Assembly: GCA_964557575.1 (NCBI GenBank)
Contig: CAZLBC010000094.1
Span: 1-17,267 of the forward strand
Reading direction: 5' to 3'
Length of the DNA stretch: 17,267 bases
Source of the DNA: CAZLBC01 sp964557575
GTDB lineage: Bacteria > Planctomycetota > Phycisphaerae > SM23-33
A model generated the notes under the pieces. That model did not search any database and was not told the DNA's origin. It saw only the letters and a list, made by a program, of their open reading frames with translations. Position numbers and translations under genes: made by a program. Position 1 is the stretch's first letter. Each line of letters starts with the position of its first letter. Shown in pieces: positions 1-7,374 of the stretch.

Positions 1-90
1 GGGATAATTTACCGGTTTTTTACTAAGAACACTGCGTTCGGGCCGTCTGAAGATGCAGAGAACGACCTTTGTGCGGAAAGGAGCACGGCT

Positions 91-1089
91 ATGCCCGACG
101 AAAGAGAGATCGACGGCGGCGAATACCCGGCACTCGCGGAACCGGAGGAACGCGACACGGAAGTGCCGGCAATCGAGGATTGCGCGGACGACGACCCCGT
201 CATGGCGCTGCTCGCGGCGGGGATGCCGTGGGTGATCAGCCTCCTGTTTCACGTGGGACTCTTCCTGGTCCTGCTCTTCCTGGTGTTTATCATTTACCGG
301 AAGCCGGAAGAGGAGGATGTGTACTTCGCCTCGGCCGTCCACCGCGACCACGCCGGCGGGCGGGTCACGCCTCTCACACGGAAGGTTATCGAGCGAACAT
401 CCTCCGAGGCCCGGAAGCGCGTGAACCCGAAAAAAACCCCGGTGAATCTCAGCGAGGGACGGACTGCCGAAACGCTCGCTATCACCGGTCTCGCCGGCGG
501 CGGCGGGTCCGGGCCGTCGGCGAACGGCCTGAAAACCAGCGGCACCGGCCCCCCCGGGAACACGTTCATTGGCCAAGGTCCCGCCGCGTTCAACTACGTC
601 TACGTGATCGACCGGAGCGGCTCGATGATCGACACGTTCGACGCACTCCGGCGGGAAATGAAGCGGTCGATTTTTTCCCTGCGCGAATCCCAGAACTTCC
701 ACGTGATCTTTTTCGCCGCCGACGAGCCGGAGGAATTCGGCCACGGGCGGCTGGTCCCCGCCGGTCGGCTTGCCAAGAAAAAGGTGGCCGAATACCTGCA
801 GAACGTCGTCCCCCGCGGCCAGACCGACCCGGTCCCGGCGCTGGAGCGGGCCTTCGCCGTGCTGCAGGGCGCGCGGAAACAGGGCCTGGTGATCTACCTC
901 CTGACCGACGGGCGGTTTCCCGACAACCAAAAGGTCCTCGACGTGATCGACCGGCTCAATACCGGTCGAACGGTGCAGATCTTCACCTACCTCTACGGCA
1001 ACCGCCCCCCGGAGGCGGTCGCGGTGATGAAGCGCATCGCCGCGGAGAACAACGGCGGGTACCGGTACGTCCGGGAGAGCGGGTACTGA
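91..1089 (+). CDS. Membrane-anchored von Willebrand factor A (VWA) domain protein
   Basis: Predicted 332-residue protein. An acidic N-terminal stretch (about 1-45) is followed by one hydrophobic segment (about 47-69), a linker rich in Gly, Pro and Thr (about 85-165), and a C-terminal VWA domain. The metal-ion-dependent adhesion site is complete: DRSGSM at 174-179, a Thr in GQTDP at about 245 and an Asp in LLTDG at about 273. Such domains bind a divalent metal and usually mediate protein-protein contacts; no partner is visible here. With a single membrane segment near the N-terminus and no signal peptidase site, the VWA domain probably lies outside the cytoplasmic membrane, though topology is inferred. 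The ATG at 91 has a good Shine-Dalgarno (AAAGGAG) 8 bases upstream. A GATAAT at 3-8 could be a -10 box, but its -35 lies outside the window. The gene is closed by the terminator at 1116-1149, so it ends its transcript. Specific function unknown. Confidence 0.88.
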   Translation: MPDEREIDGGEYPALAEPEERDTEVPAIEDCADDDPVMALLAAGMPWVISLLFHVGLFLVLLFLVFIIYRKPEEEDVYFASAVHRDHAGGRVTPLTRKVIERTSSEARKRVNPKKTPVNLSEGRTAETLAITGLAGGGGSGPSANGLKTSGTGPPGNTFIGQGPAAFNYVYVIDRSGSMIDTFDALRREMKRSIFSLRESQNFHVIFFAADEPEEFGHGRLVPAGRLAKKKVAEYLQNVVPRGQTDPVPALERAFAVLQGARKQGLVIYLLTDGRFPDNQKVLDVIDRLNTGRTVQIFTYLYGNRPPEAVAVMKRIAAENNGGYRYVRESGY

Positions 1090-1115
1090 TTCAGGTGGCG
1101 GCGGTGAGGGGAATA

Positions 1116-1149
1116 ACCGTCCCGCGCGCAGGCCGCGGGGCGGTTTTTT
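1116..1149 (+). terminator. Intrinsic terminator after the VWA gene
   Basis: Left arm 1116-1126 (ACCGTCCCGCG) pairs with right arm 1134-1144 (CGCGGGGCGGT) with one T-G wobble, a 7-base loop, and a run of six T at 1144-1149. This is a textbook rho-independent terminator, 27 bases after the stop codon. Confidence 0.9.
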
Positions 1150-1194
1150 CTTTATGTTCCCGCGCAGGGTACCGCCGCCCCGCCCCGAACATCG

Positions 1195-1279
1195 AATTCG
1201 TTTGTCCCGCCCGCCGGCCGGGGATATAATGGCAGTCCCGGCGGCAGCGCCGCGCATGGAGGAATATCACGATGAAACG
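1195..1279 (+). repeat. Promoter/leader repeat, copy 1 (R2a)
   Basis: Positions 1195-1263 are identical, base for base, to 7873-7941 (69 of 69). The match continues to 1279/7957 with three substitutions (1264, 1268, 1269). It covers a complete promoter, the leader, the ribosome-binding site and the first codons (ATG AAA CG) of the lipoprotein gene. The two downstream genes are unrelated beyond this point, so the repeat is not simply the start of a duplicated gene. Confidence 0.95.
1202..1230 (+). promoter_or_regulatory. Sigma70-type promoter of the first lipoprotein gene
   Basis: TTGTCC at 1202-1207, a 17-base spacer, and a perfect TATAAT at 1225-1230. The expected start near 1237 leaves a leader of about 35 bases that contains the GGAGG at 1257-1261, about 10 bases before the ATG at 1272. 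It lies inside repeat R2a. Confidence 0.75.
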
Positions 1280-2120
1280 ATGCCTGTCGATGACGGTCGC
1301 GCTTGTCTGCAGTCTTCCCGGTTGCACCCCAGCGGAACCCGCACGGACAACACTCGCGCAGGTCGACGCGGAAAGCGACCCCGTGATGGTCACCGCGGCC
1401 CGCGCCGATATCGACGCCGACGGCAGAGCGGACCGGATATCCATCCGCCTGATCGCGGGGAGGGTATACGACGACACCGCGCAGTGGGAAGGCGCCGGCC
1501 TGAAGTACGAGGGGCGTTTCGCGGTCGTCGTCGAAAGAGCCGGCCGGGAGCCCGTCATCACCGGCCTGAACCGACTGCTCGTTCCACGCGGGTCCGAGAC
1601 CGCCCCCCTGTTTTTTGACGCGAAGCCGTGGCCGTTGCATTTCGCCGATTACAACCGCGACGGCCGGGTCGATTTCAATATCGGCCGGTACGGCACCGGC
1701 GCCGTTTCCATCTATCGGCTGCTGACGGTGTCGCCCGACGGCACGGTGTCCGCGCTGCCGGTCGCCGGACAGCCGGCGGGGTTTCCCGGTTCCCCGCGCA
1801 CCCACTCGACGGCTGCCATAACGGCGACCGAAAACGGCTTCACGCACACGTTTTACTCCCGTCGCCGCGGTCGGGAAGTTCGGCGATGGTACCGCTGGAA
1901 CGCGGAACGTATGCAATTCGAATTGTCGAAACAGGAACCCCCGGAGACGGGAGGAGCTGACGGGCACGGGAGCGGAAACAGCAGCAGCAGGAGGAGGTTG
2001 CCGGTTATGGGCAGGACCGGCGGCAGGCGGGAGAGGGTCTTCGATACGGCGGCCGGTTTGCTGCCGGTGGCGGTAGTTGCTCAGGGCTCGGGCGTAGCCG
2101 GAGCGGTCGTCTTCGGCTGA
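1272..2120 (+). CDS. Lipoprotein with two calcium-loop-like Asp-rich motifs; C-terminus probably foreign
   Basis: Predicted 282 residues. The N-terminus is a short lipoprotein signal with a lipobox ending SLPGC (Cys18), so the protein is probably anchored to a membrane outside the cytoplasm. Two Asp-rich loops, DIDADGRAD at about 46-54 and DYNRDGRVD at about 126-134, resemble the calcium loops of EF-hand, dockerin and FG-GAP repeat proteins. No catalytic domain was recognised. From about residue 226 (nt 1950) the sequence turns into low-complexity Gly/Ser/Arg and then hydrophobic residues. Exactly there, the opposite strand reads as an integrase N-terminus (1960-2235), so the last 55 or so residues are probably not original. 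The start is fixed by the GGAGG and by the matching start in the second copy of the leader repeat. Function unknown. Confidence 0.75.
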   Translation: MKRCLSMTVALVCSLPGCTPAEPARTTLAQVDAESDPVMVTAARADIDADGRADRISIRLIAGRVYDDTAQWEGAGLKYEGRFAVVVERAGREPVITGLNRLLVPRGSETAPLFFDAKPWPLHFADYNRDGRVDFNIGRYGTGAVSIYRLLTVSPDGTVSALPVAGQPAGFPGSPRTHSTAAITATENGFTHTFYSRRRGREVRRWYRWNAERMQFELSKQEPPETGGADGHGSGNSSSRRRLPVMGRTGGRRERVFDTAAGLLPVAVVAQGSGVAGAVVFG

Positions 2121-2235
2121 CGCCGTGCCGAAGTAGATCACCCGACCGCGGATCTGCTTTTTCCATCGCTTCGATGGTGTATGACTGATAGGGAAATCAA
2201 CTGATAGGGAAAATAATCCTATCTCCGATCACCAC
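1960..2235 (-). pseudogene. Broken integrase N-terminus (tyrosine-recombinase type)
   Basis: Reading the minus strand from about 2198 downwards gives DFPISHTPSKRWKKQIRGRV, then IYFGTASAEDDRSGYARALS and NYRH. I recognise this as the N-terminal DNA-binding part of planctomycete phage-type integrases, which typically read 'DFPL.PHP.GRW.KKIRG...YFG....ALE.YL'. Codons keep G or C in third position, as in a real gene. Upstream, the frame that starts at the GTG at 2235 (VVIGDRI) is knocked out by a 16-bp tandem duplication (2185-2216). No recombinase catalytic domain follows: recognisable similarity fades around 1960, inside the lipoprotein gene on the other strand. Family assignment is from memory of the motif, not from a search; the lower boundary is approximate. 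Confidence 0.65.
2185..2216. repeat. 16-bp tandem duplication that shifts the integrase frame
   Basis: CTGATAGGGAAATCAA (2185-2200) is followed at once by CTGATAGGGAAAATAA (2201-2216), differing at two positions. The related copy at 7375-7390 has the unit once. Sixteen bases shift the frame by one, separating the integrase start from the rest. Confidence 0.9.
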
Positions 2236-2305
2236 GGTGATTCAATTGTAACATACCCCAGACTATGGGATGTTTCGGTCGCGGGGTGGTGGCCGTTTTG
2301 GCCAT
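2201..2305. repeat. Direct repeat R1a at the left edge of the 5-kb block
   Basis: Aligns without gaps to 7375-7479; I count 12 mismatches in 105 positions. The 45 bases at 2261-2305 match with one mismatch, the rest is more divergent. On the minus strand it covers the start of the broken integrase (GTG at 2235) and about 70 bases upstream. It contains the near-palindrome ATCACCACGGTGAT (2229-2242). The match ends abruptly at 2305, where the minus strand reads ATGGCC. An alternative minus-strand reading from that ATG gives 28 codons before a stop, but most differences between the copies would change amino acids, so I do not call it a gene. Confidence 0.9.
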
Positions 2306-2487
2306 TAGGAGAGGTCCGCGCAAATCCGAGATTAGCATCAACCCTGTTTGCCAAACTTTGACCTCATTGACTGCCAATCTCAAATTCACGCCACCTCCCT
2401 TGGCCCGCCGTAGCCCTGACGAAGAAGGCTCTAAGTCTCCGCGCCTCCGTGGTGAGTTCCCTCCCCCCGTATGGGACGCTAGTGTTT
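2306..2487. other. Non-coding stretch with dispersed-repeat-like sequence
   Basis: No gene seen. On the minus strand, about 2455-2400 reads AACTCACCACGGAGGCGCGG and then CTTCTTCGTCAGGGCTACGG followed by CGGGCC. Both motifs resemble short dispersed repeats that I know from many environmental bacterial contigs, where they often give spurious short ORFs. No hairpin with a T-run follows the esterase stop at 2488, so no intrinsic terminator is visible. Confidence 0.45.
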
Positions 2488-4347
2488 CTATTCTTTGCTT
2501 TTGCCGGACTTCTGACCAAGCGTCTTGAGTCGTTCGAGGATTTCGACGGCCCGCTTGGCTTCTTCCATGCGGCGGTGTTCAAGCCGTGCTTCGGCGTCCT
2601 CTTTTCTCTCTTTTGCCTGCGTACGACTCAGCGCTCTCTCTGAGAAATCGTCGTAGTTTGCCGGGAACTCCCAGCCGTCGGTACGGAAGCTCGGGAAGGG
2701 TACGTCCTGATCCCCATCCATCTTGAGATTGCCTATGGGGCTGTTGGCCCAGGCGTAGCGAACGGCGACCGGCTTATCGACCAATGGGCTCCAGACGTGG
2801 ATTTCCCGGTCTCCGTTTTTCCAATAATTGCCCTCGTATTCTGCCTGCTTGGCATGTGCCATATAAAACTTGCCATCCTCGCCGGCAATGGAAAAGCCTT
2901 CTCGAAGACCGCTTCGGTCGTCTGGCTTGACCCGTTTGTCGAATTTGAGCACCATCACATCGCCCTTGGGCTCTGCCGAAAGCAGTGTGCTGGTCCGAAG
3001 TTCCCGCCTTCCTTCATAGATCTCTTTGAGTGCCCAGCGTGCGGCACGCCAGCCAAGCTCGCGCTTTTTGCCCGGATGAAGGCCGGGCACCTGCACGTCA
3101 TACGGGGGAATGTATTCGGTATGTTCCGGATCCCCAACGTCGGCCAGTCCGCGGCGCTGTGCCTCGCGAATCCACGGGCCGTTTTCTCCGGAAACCGCCT
3201 CGAAATTTTCCTCGGTCTGTGTACGACCCCCTGCGCAGAAGCCGATGACGCCGAATGGCAGTGTGGGATTCTTGAAATCCTTGCGAATGCCCTCGACCAT
3301 CAGTTTCATGAGAACGCGATAGAGTTTCGGGCGGCACGTTGAGTCCATCTGGTTGTTGTATCCCTGATGGAAAACGACACCCTTGATATCAAATCCCTTG
3401 AAGACGCCGAAGAATCCGTTGTAGACACTGGCCATATCGCTGGGGCTCTTGCCTGGGATATTCCACGACCGAAGTTTTTTCGGATCAGGACGCGGAGGCA
3501 TAGGCTTGCCCTTGGTTTTGGCTCGACCCTTCTGGCGTTCCCAGATAATATCCGCCTCTTTTTCGGGGTCGAACTCGGCAATTCGCTTCCGGATATAATC
3601 GGCATAGCGTTTGGCCAGCGGATCTTCATCGAACTTCTGAGCCGGCACCATACTCTCGATCATCGCCCCGCCCCGGGCATTCTTGATCACGCCGATCGGA
3701 ATCTGCAACGCACGTTGAACATTGGCACCGAACACATACCCGATAGCTGAGAAATCTTTCGCGGTCTCAGGACTCGAAACCACCCAGCCCCCCGTCGTAA
3801 TGGTCTCGGGACGGATGTCATCCTGCAGTGTTGCCTGTTCATTGCCCGTGATGGAAAAGAGGCGCAGGATGGGGAGGTGCGCCTGCTCGGCCAACAGGCG
3901 ACCATCCGTTTTATTGAGAGGAAAGGCCATATTGCTCTGGCCATACATGACCCAGACGTCACCCACGACAATGTTGGTCATGGTGATCTTATCGGCGCCA
4001 GCCGTCACAATCAGGGTCTGCGGTTCGGCGCTGGCGTCGCGCGCCGGGAAGGCCACTGCCCAGCTACCAAGACCTGCGTAATCTTTATCATAGCCAAACA
4101 CATCAACGGGTGCTGCGGCCTGAACCGTGCCATTGGTTTTCTCCGTGCCCAATTGCACGGTGACCGTATCACCCGGTTTCGCCCAGCCCCAAACCTTGAT
4201 CGGCTTGCCGCGCTGGAGAACCATGTTGCTGGAAAAGATGTTGTGGAGTTTCAGCGTGCCTGACGGTGCCGCGTCGACTGCGGTGCAGGTCGCGGAAGTA
4301 AAGGCAATCGCCATCATCGCTATTGAAAATATTGCTGGTCGTCTCAT
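2488..4347 (-). CDS. Secreted sialate O-acetylesterase-like SGNH hydrolase
   Basis: Predicted 619 residues from the ATG at 4347, chosen because GGGAGAG sits just upstream and a signal peptide follows at once (hydrophobic about 5-17, Ala-rich cleavage region near 24-27). A longer in-frame start at 4404 would put 19 basic residues before it. The family removes acetyl groups from sialic acids or, in PVC bacteria, more often from other acetylated sugars. The nucleophile block is clear (VWVMYGQSNM, Ser about 138), followed by GVIKNARGGAMIESM and a catalytic His in VPGLHPGKK (about 424). The block normally reading 'WYQGESN' is VFHQGYNNQ here (about 325-333). The last 50 or so residues are highly charged (RTQAKERKEDAEARLEHRR) and look like a coiled-coil tail, which is not usual for the family. 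It lies 115 bases downstream of the transglutaminase-like gene and was probably transcribed with it. Precise substrate unknown. Confidence 0.85.
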   Translation of the reverse strand: MRRPAIFSIAMMAIAFTSATCTAVDAAPSGTLKLHNIFSSNMVLQRGKPIKVWGWAKPGDTVTVQLGTEKTNGTVQAAAPVDVFGYDKDYAGLGSWAVAFPARDASAEPQTLIVTAGADKITMTNIVVGDVWVMYGQSNMAFPLNKTDGRLLAEQAHLPILRLFSITGNEQATLQDDIRPETITTGGWVVSSPETAKDFSAIGYVFGANVQRALQIPIGVIKNARGGAMIESMVPAQKFDEDPLAKRYADYIRKRIAEFDPEKEADIIWERQKGRAKTKGKPMPPRPDPKKLRSWNIPGKSPSDMASVYNGFFGVFKGFDIKGVVFHQGYNNQMDSTCRPKLYRVLMKLMVEGIRKDFKNPTLPFGVIGFCAGGRTQTEENFEAVSGENGPWIREAQRRGLADVGDPEHTEYIPPYDVQVPGLHPGKKRELGWRAARWALKEIYEGRRELRTSTLLSAEPKGDVMVLKFDKRVKPDDRSGLREGFSIAGEDGKFYMAHAKQAEYEGNYWKNGDREIHVWSPLVDKPVAVRYAWANSPIGNLKMDGDQDVPFPSFRTDGWEFPANYDDFSERALSRTQAKERKEDAEARLEHRRMEEAKRAVEILERLKTLGQKSGKSKE

Positions 4348-4378
4348 TGTTTTCTCTCCCTTTCCTAATCTTAATGCC

Positions 4379-4428
4379 AATCGTAATCCTCTCAGGAAGG
4401 TCACACTGCAAATGAACCGATTACGATT
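4379..4428. repeat. 10-bp perfect inverted repeat between the two block genes
   Basis: AATCGTAATC (4379-4388) and GATTACGATT (4419-4428) are exact reverse complements, 30 bases apart, in the 115-base gap between the transglutaminase-like gene and the esterase. It could be an operator or a hairpin in the message between the two cistrons. There is no T-run, so it is not an intrinsic terminator. Confidence 0.6.
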
Positions 4429-4462
4429 ACGCTACCTTCGACTGAAACCTGAAATCCGCAGC

Positions 4463-7159
4463 TTACTTCACCGGTGTCAACGTGAAGTGGTCCACCGTCA
4501 TCCTGGCGGGACCGGTGAACTTGAGCGTATTCTTGCCCTGCACCAGATCAACCACCACAGGCTTCGTGGTATCCCACATGCCCAATGTATACGGCAGCTC
4601 AATTATGACCTCCTCATTGCCATTGGCCGACACGGTGATCTGCTGATTGGGCTTAGGCGTCACCAGATTGGCTGTAAGCTCGTATTTCCCTGCCTTGGGT
4701 GCATCGAATTCATACTCAAACGAGTCGTTCTCGGTGCTGTACCGTGAGAGATGCAGAAGCGTGTCGCCCAACTTGTTTTTCACAAAGACAATAAGATCTT
4801 TAAGCGTCGCATGGAACAGCGTCTTTGTGCTCCTGGTAGGATTACTGCAGGCTGCCGAAGGAATGGTTATGACGCCCTTGTCATCGGCAGTGACCTTGCC
4901 TGTAGCCGTCGGCTCTTTCGCCGCGACTGAGGCCGTGCTCTGCGATTCACCACTCTCTTCATCGAGCCCGGCGATGATCCGCTTCTGCTCATACAACGCC
5001 AACATATTCCAGAAAGCGGTCTTCACCGCACTGGCAGGGTCTACTTTCTTCTTACTTCTGGAAACAAAGCCCATCATCGGTTCCTCCCCGACTAGGGCAC
5101 CGATCCATTGTGCTCTCTTAACCCTTATGAAAGCGGCCGCATCCTCACGGGCCTGGCTGCTGGCGAGAAAATTGACGTCCGCACCATAGGGACTTGACCG
5201 GGTCCTGTTCATGGTTGAATAACGATCGCGGGCCCCCCGACCCCAGCCGCCGCCCAATCGGGTCTTCCAACCATCAGGATGCCAGTGCGCTAAGGTCGCG
5301 TGTCCGGGCTGCTTCCGTGCCGTAGTGGGGACGCCGAATGCGCGCAGGATAAATCGCCCGAAGAACGCGCGCCGCCCGCAAATGCCGCCATTGGCCAGTA
5401 TGTTCTGCTTGAAGTGCAGCTCGGGAAGGTCGTTCTTTACCATCGAGCTGGTGTAGGCGATCTCTTTGTCAACCACGTCCACGTAGACGGAGGTGTCTCC
5501 ATTCGTGGGAATGCAGTCAGGTCTCAGGTTATGCAGCATCTTCCGGCCCCAGGCATAAATCTCGTCGGGATCATTCCCCCCCACGACCATTGCAAGATTC
5601 CAGACGCTAAGGTCCCTGAACCCCTGATCCAGCTCGCCGTCGAGGTACCACTTTTCGTAGTTGAGGTAACGCTTCACCGGGTCAACATATTCAATCTTGT
5701 CTTTTTCAATCTCAGGCTGCCTTAGTGTAATGGGCTTAGCGTTGACAAGCGCGGTCGCCAGGGCAAGCCTCTGGAAAACCCCTTGCTTTGCCCTTGGACC
5801 GGCCTTCTGTATGGCCGTGTAAATCTTCATCGCCTCGCCGTATCTTCCAGCATTCGGACCGTCAGCCACCAGCATCTGAATCATCAGGGCTTTGTTCGCG
5901 AAAAGCTGCTGGATCAGTTTCTCATTCTCCGCGCTTTTCTCGCCAAACGCCGCCAGGCCCCGGAATGTTGCTTCTTTGATAATCATGTACTGCGCCAGCT
6001 TGCCATCCAGCTGATCGCTGCCAAGAATTCCACTCGATCCCAGCGCATCCATCGCTTTCCATGTTGCCGCCATCGCCTTCTTGTGAGCGGCTTCAGCCGC
6101 TTCGGCTTCCTTGATGGCCGCAGGCAGGTCTGCCTCGGCTTGCTTCACCGCCGCTTTCGCCTTCTCGATAGTGCCCGGGAGCGCATCACACTCTCTCTGC
6201 CGCAGCGACAGAAACTTTTCCGCGTGCGCAAGTGCCTTCTCTTTATCCGGATCACTGTCCGGCAATGCCTTTGCCCGCTGCAGTTTGGCCTTTGCGTCCG
6301 CAATCGTCTTGGGAGCGTATTTCTGGTTCTCTTCCAGCTTCCTGAGCTTGCCCTCTGCCGCCTGCATTTTCGCAACAACCTTAGCCTTTGCTGCTGCCTC
6401 CTTGGCAAGCCCCTCCTCAGCTTTGATCGCGTTCATCCAGACCGCTACCTTTGCTTCGTCGATAGCAGGGAGATGCTTTTCAATCTCTGCTTTCAGTGAT
6501 TGCATGATTTCCACGTATTTTTCCATCAGTCGCAGCCCTGCGTCCGTCATGGTATCAGTGCCGAAAGCGACAGCGCTCTCGGCCTGGAAACCGATCAGTC
6601 CCGCCGTGGTTGAGCCGCCCGTGACGGCGGCGTCCAGCTGCGCGTCCGTGAATGTCGCGCTGGCGGTGCCGAACGCGAAGGCGTCGATACGCGGGCCACG
6701 CGTGCGGCTGGCAATGCTGAAGGTCACCGTGCCGGGGGCGGTAACGGTGAAGGTGTTGTCGCCGGATTTCTTGCTCCCGAACCGCTCCGAAAGGTTGACC
6801 CAGGTGTATTCGCCACCCGGAAGCGTAATCTTCTTTACCTCCTGCCAGGCATCAGCATCGCCAAAGACTTTACTGTAATATAGAGTGGGCTTGGGTCCCT
6901 TCAGCCGGGCATAGAGGTCGTACGCGCCCGGCTGGGCAAAGGGCACCCGGTAACGCGCAACCCGGTTCGTGGCCGTTGCACGCGGTGCTCGATAGTCGTT
7001 CGCATGGGAGGCGATGCAGAGGCCACCCAACGCATCGGCGTCGGGCAGGGCGGCATTCCAGACGCTACCACTGCTGGGTTTGCTCTCGGCCGACGACAGC
7101 AGTCCTGAGAAGCATACAAGGCCGCAAAGCAGTAATTTGATATCTATGGATTGTTTCAT
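4463..7159 (-). CDS. Large secreted protein with transglutaminase-like core, coiled coil and carbohydrate-binding-like ends
   Basis: Predicted 898 residues. A signal peptide (about 1-24) leads into a beta-rich domain (about 40-175) that looks like a galactose-binding or CBM35-type fold. Residues about 205-370 are rich in Ala, Lys and Glu and should form a long coiled coil. About 495-650 resembles a transglutaminase-like cysteine-hydrolase core: NGGICGRRAFFGRF gives Cys594, followed by an Arg-rich strand, AFGVPTTAR, PGHATLAHW (His620 or His625) and HPDGW (Asp629), the usual Cys-His-Asp order. About 805-898 is another beta-sandwich, ending VDHFTLTPVK. Such cores either hydrolyse peptide bonds or crosslink; which applies here cannot be told. 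The Shine-Dalgarno is weak, but the ATG directly precedes the signal peptide. Composition is lower in G+C than in the flanking genes, and direct repeats lie on both sides, suggesting transfer. The family assignment of the core is inference from motif order. Confidence 0.75.
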   Translation of the reverse strand: MKQSIDIKLLLCGLVCFSGLLSSAESKPSSGSVWNAALPDADALGGLCIASHANDYRAPRATATNRVARYRVPFAQPGAYDLYARLKGPKPTLYYSKVFGDADAWQEVKKITLPGGEYTWVNLSERFGSKKSGDNTFTVTAPGTVTFSIASRTRGPRIDAFAFGTASATFTDAQLDAAVTGGSTTAGLIGFQAESAVAFGTDTMTDAGLRLMEKYVEIMQSLKAEIEKHLPAIDEAKVAVWMNAIKAEEGLAKEAAAKAKVVAKMQAAEGKLRKLEENQKYAPKTIADAKAKLQRAKALPDSDPDKEKALAHAEKFLSLRQRECDALPGTIEKAKAAVKQAEADLPAAIKEAEAAEAAHKKAMAATWKAMDALGSSGILGSDQLDGKLAQYMIIKEATFRGLAAFGEKSAENEKLIQQLFANKALMIQMLVADGPNAGRYGEAMKIYTAIQKAGPRAKQGVFQRLALATALVNAKPITLRQPEIEKDKIEYVDPVKRYLNYEKWYLDGELDQGFRDLSVWNLAMVVGGNDPDEIYAWGRKMLHNLRPDCIPTNGDTSVYVDVVDKEIAYTSSMVKNDLPELHFKQNILANGGICGRRAFFGRFILRAFGVPTTARKQPGHATLAHWHPDGWKTRLGGGWGRGARDRYSTMNRTRSSPYGADVNFLASSQAREDAAAFIRVKRAQWIGALVGEEPMMGFVSRSKKKVDPASAVKTAFWNMLALYEQKRIIAGLDEESGESQSTASVAAKEPTATGKVTADDKGVITIPSAACSNPTRSTKTLFHATLKDLIVFVKNKLGDTLLHLSRYSTENDSFEYEFDAPKAGKYELTANLVTPKPNQQITVSANGNEEVIIELPYTLGMWDTTKPVVVDLVQGKNTLKFTGPARMTVDHFTLTPVK

Positions 7160-7192
7160 TTGAGTCTGCTTTTTCTATGAACGTCACCTAAT

Positions 7193-7222
7193 AGAGTAGG
7201 AGCTTCTGCCCCGAACCATCAA
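7193..7222 (-). promoter_or_regulatory. Possible promoter of the transglutaminase-like gene
   Basis: On the minus strand TTGATG (7222-7217), an 18-base spacer, and TACTCT (7198-7193). This would start the message near 7186, with a leader of about 27 bases. The -10 is imperfect, so this is a weak call. The 12-mer AATGAAACAATC occurs at the start codon (7160-7149) and again upstream of this site (7246-7235). Confidence 0.35.
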
Positions 7223-7310
7223 TTGCAATAAAAAGATTGTTTCATTACAATTTTGAGCCATGCGAAGGAGTGTCAGCTCCGCTTGGCTCCTAAATACGTG
7301 TATCGCCTCT

Positions 7311-7352
7311 CGGTCATTTCGAGCGAACCCGAGGCATCTCCGCCGCCGACCG
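7311..7352. repeat. REP-like dispersed repeat
   Basis: CGGTCATTTCGAGCGAACCC followed by GAGGCATCTC resembles the 'GTCATTTCGAGCGAAGCGAGAAATCTC' type of short dispersed element found in many bacterial genomes. It is bounded by CGGTC (7311-7315) and its reverse complement GACCG (7348-7352). On the minus strand it reads CLGFARNDRE, a typical spurious peptide from such elements. A single copy in this window, so dispersal is from prior knowledge, not shown here. Confidence 0.5.
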
Positions 7353-7374
7353 GGCTTGCCCCGAAGGAGGCAAA

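Noticed and set aside
1152..2141. Long minus-strand reading frame across the first lipoprotein gene
   Set aside because: Most of it is the GC-rich shadow of the lipoprotein gene. Only the upper part (about 1960-2198) looks like real, but broken, integrase sequence.
2265..2528. Short plus-strand ORFs at 2265 and 7439 that both begin MGCFGRGVVAVLA
   Set aside because: They share this start only because it lies in the direct repeat. The frames diverge at once after it, with no ribosome-binding site and no gene-like codon use.
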